Part shown: positions 62,842-64,000 of the stretch, piece after piece
How positions within the stretch are numbered: position 1 is the first letter of the stretch
How the letters are laid out: each line of letters starts with the position of its first letter
From: Crenothrix polyspora
GTDB taxonomy: Bacteria > Pseudomonadota > Gammaproteobacteria > Methylococcales > Methylomonadaceae
Direction: 5' to 3'
Assembly (NCBI RefSeq): GCF_900163755.1
Contig: NZ_FUKI01000079.1
Span: forward strand, 1-64,000
DNA length: 64,000 bases
Translations under genes and position numbers: made by a program
Notes under the pieces: generated by a model
Told to the model about the DNA's origin: nothing
Database searches by the model: none
Seen by the model: the letters and a program-made list of their open reading frames with translations, nothing else

Positions 62842-63068
62842 GGGTGATTCCTATATTAAGGTGTGTAGATTAAATGAAGGGTAGGGTTGTTTGTTGGCAA
62901 CTAATACAAAATAGCAAAAAACAGTGCGGTCATGTCAGGTAATCCGGCCTGTTTGGCTGCCAAGATTATAGACGATAACTGAAGCCCTACAGCATCTTAA
63001 ATACCTTGGTTGCCTACACATCAATCCATTAACCCCATCTGTAATGATAACTTAGCCAACATCATAAA
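62842..63068. other. Divergent intergenic region between HU and pilL genes
   Basis: No gene seen. It should contain the HU promoter (minus strand) and the promoter of the conjugation genes (plus strand). I see no clear operator, but TTGTTTGTTGGCAACTAATAC (about 62887) and similar AT-rich boxes are possible promoter elements. Confidence 0.35.
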
Positions 63069-63157
63069 AAACTGTCCGATTTGGAAGGACGGTTTTCTAT
63101 TGCCGCCTTAATGATTTTTCCGCACACTGTTTTTAACAGTCGTACAGGAAAAAACAC
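63069..63157 (+). promoter_or_regulatory. Two-hairpin leader before pilL
   Basis: Hairpin 1 is AAACTGTCC (63069-63077)/GGACGGTTT (63087-63095). Hairpin 2 is TTTTTCC (63115-63121)/GGAAAAA (63147-63153) with inner ACTGT/ACAGT; the AGGA ribosome site falls in its 3' arm, just before the ATG. This is the same architecture as leaders A-E with unrelated sequence. Hairpin 1 followed by TTTTC could alternatively act as a terminator. Confidence 0.5.
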
Positions 63158-63712
63158 ATGCCTCGCTTAATCTTTATAAAATACGTGCCCTTTTGGGTAT
63201 TAATAGTCATCACCTGTTTGTTGTGTGGGTGTACCAACACCATCCACCCACGATATGGCCAGGCCACAGGCCGATGGCTACCGGCAACTAATGACGTTGG
63301 GTGGCAACGTCATCCGTCTGCTTTAGAAACCCCCACCTATAAATCAGGACAACGCTGGCTACAAGTAGGCCGTTACCACACAGTCAATGCCGTGCCGACC
63401 AGGGAACAGCAGGCACTGTTACAGGTCATCATCGAAGTCACTTTGCCGGAGGAGGTGGGGGATATCCAGTCGGCAGTGGATTATTTATTGCTGCGTAGCG
63501 GTTACCAATTTACCGCCTTGCCCCAGGCCTCCGATGTCCAGCAATTATTGCAAAAACCCATCCCAGCCATCCACCGCCATTTAGGCCCGATGACCTTGGA
63601 AAGTGCGTTACAGACCTTGTCAGGTGCACCGTTTCAACTGACCGTCGATCCGGTACACCGCCAAGTAGGGTATACGCTACCTGCCAACATTGCCCGCCAG
63701 GTGACTCCATGA
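63158..63712 (+). CDS. pilL: PilL-like lipoprotein of PFGI-1-class conjugation module
   Basis: A 184-residue exported protein. The signal LIVITCLLCGC ends in a lipobox (C24). The mature protein begins with a linker (HPRYGQATGRWLPATND) and has the PilL N-terminal domain features: VITL-like VIIEVTLPEEVGDIQSAVDY, LLLRSGYQFTAL and GPMTLESALQTLSGAPFQLTVD, a secretin-N0/STN-like fold. In ICEs of the PFGI-1/pKLC102 class it starts a conserved conjugation gene cluster. The leader upstream and the 4-base overlap with the next gene indicate an operon. Confidence 0.82.
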   Translation: MPRLIFIKYVPFWVLIVITCLLCGCTNTIHPRYGQATGRWLPATNDVGWQRHPSALETPTYKSGQRWLQVGRYHTVNAVPTREQQALLQVIIEVTLPEEVGDIQSAVDYLLLRSGYQFTALPQASDVQQLLQKPIPAIHRHLGPMTLESALQTLSGAPFQLTVDPVHRQVGYTLPANIARQVTP

Positions 63713-64000
63713 GTCCCGATACCAAACCCGTGCCGGATAGGGCGATAGATGATGAAGACCATAACGATAGTTTTGGGACTTTTGGCCAGCATTACACCGA
63801 ATCGGATACACCGGTTAAACTAGGCAGAATGCCCCGTTGGATAATGATGGCCAGTGCCGGTGCAGTCATCGCTTTATCGATAGCCTATTCAGGGCCTGTT
63901 AAACAGCTTTTGCCATTCGCTAAAAACTGGCAGATACCCGCCTTTGTTTGGATATCGTCTGAAACTGTATCCCCATCAGACCCAAAAATCAGCTTTGATA
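63709..64000 (+). CDS. Membrane-anchored conjugation protein, partial at window end
   Basis: Starts at ATG 63709, overlapping the pilL stop (ATGA), and runs off the window. The visible ~97 residues are acidic at first (PDRAIDDEDHNDSFGTFG), then have one membrane helix (WIMMASAGAVIALSIAYSG) and a periplasmic stretch. No domain is recognisable yet. By position it should be a component of the pilL-led conjugation operon. Confidence 0.65.
   Translation, partial: MSPDTKPVPDRAIDDEDHNDSFGTFGQHYTESDTPVKLGRMPRWIMMASAGAVIALSIAYSGPVKQLLPFAKNWQIPAFVWISSETVSPSDPKISFD

Noticed and set aside
1-64000. tRNA or rRNA genes
   Set aside because: I found no cloverleaf or rRNA-like sequence on either strand by eye; a tRNAscan run would be decisive.

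Overview
The window looks like accessory DNA of a gammaproteobacterium, probably from a large conjugative plasmid or a plasmid-like integrative element. At the left edge is a radC-type cargo block; at the right edge is a PilL-like gene of the PFGI-1/pKLC102 type conjugation system, followed by a truncated membrane protein gene. In between are a Rep_3-type initiator, an iteron cluster and parAB. Conjugation-type genes at both ends with a replication/partition module between them would fit a circular replicon, but this is inference. GC is moderate, except for an AT-rich rep/par island at 46.1-50.1 kb. The host cannot be named from sequence alone; an environmental gammaproteobacterium such as a methanotroph is a low-confidence guess.

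Layout. 0-4.7 kb: five plasmid/ICE genes (radC, three unknown proteins, a GHKL ATPase), each preceded by a two-hairpin leader whose second hairpin holds the Shine-Dalgarno; two units also carry a ~105-nt pseudoknotted RNA element. 4.8-8.2 kb: a broken IS4-type element, a GT2 glycosyltransferase, a transposase fragment and a 356-bp inverted-repeat element. 8.2-13 kb: an arsenic operon (arsR, arsI, ISAs1 insertion, half-length arsA, rhodanese, acr3). 13-13.7 kb: a ParD/ParE-like pair and a 94-bp MITE. 13.9-37.4 kb: a metal-resistance island with a CzcBA-type pump, ZIP permease, Zn/Cd/Pb P-type ATPase, CusCBA-type pump, two copies of a lipoprotein plus multicopper oxidase module, very small membrane/lipoproteins and a P2-type ATPase.

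38-46 kb: mobile-element wreckage. A Tn3-family transposon (resolvase, res, frameshifted tnpA) is abutted by a second Tn3-family unit with perfect 34-bp inverted repeats and its own broken tnpA; then come a cluster of 18-bp repeats and an IS3 remnant. 46-50 kb: rep, iterons, parA, parB. 50.8-62.4 kb (minus strand): a defence-type cluster of SNF2-like helicase, Abi_2/HEPN protein, very long Mod-like methyltransferase, DUF1016/YhcG nuclease and Res-like helicase-nuclease. 62.5-64 kb: an HU protein, then the PilL-like gene.

The two most unusual signals are (1) the repeated structured leaders and pseudoknot RNA of the first 3.1 kb, supported by compensatory changes between copies, and (2) the five-gene restriction/abortive-infection cluster, with a terminator-like hairpin and a 3-codon mini-ORF just before the Abi gene.
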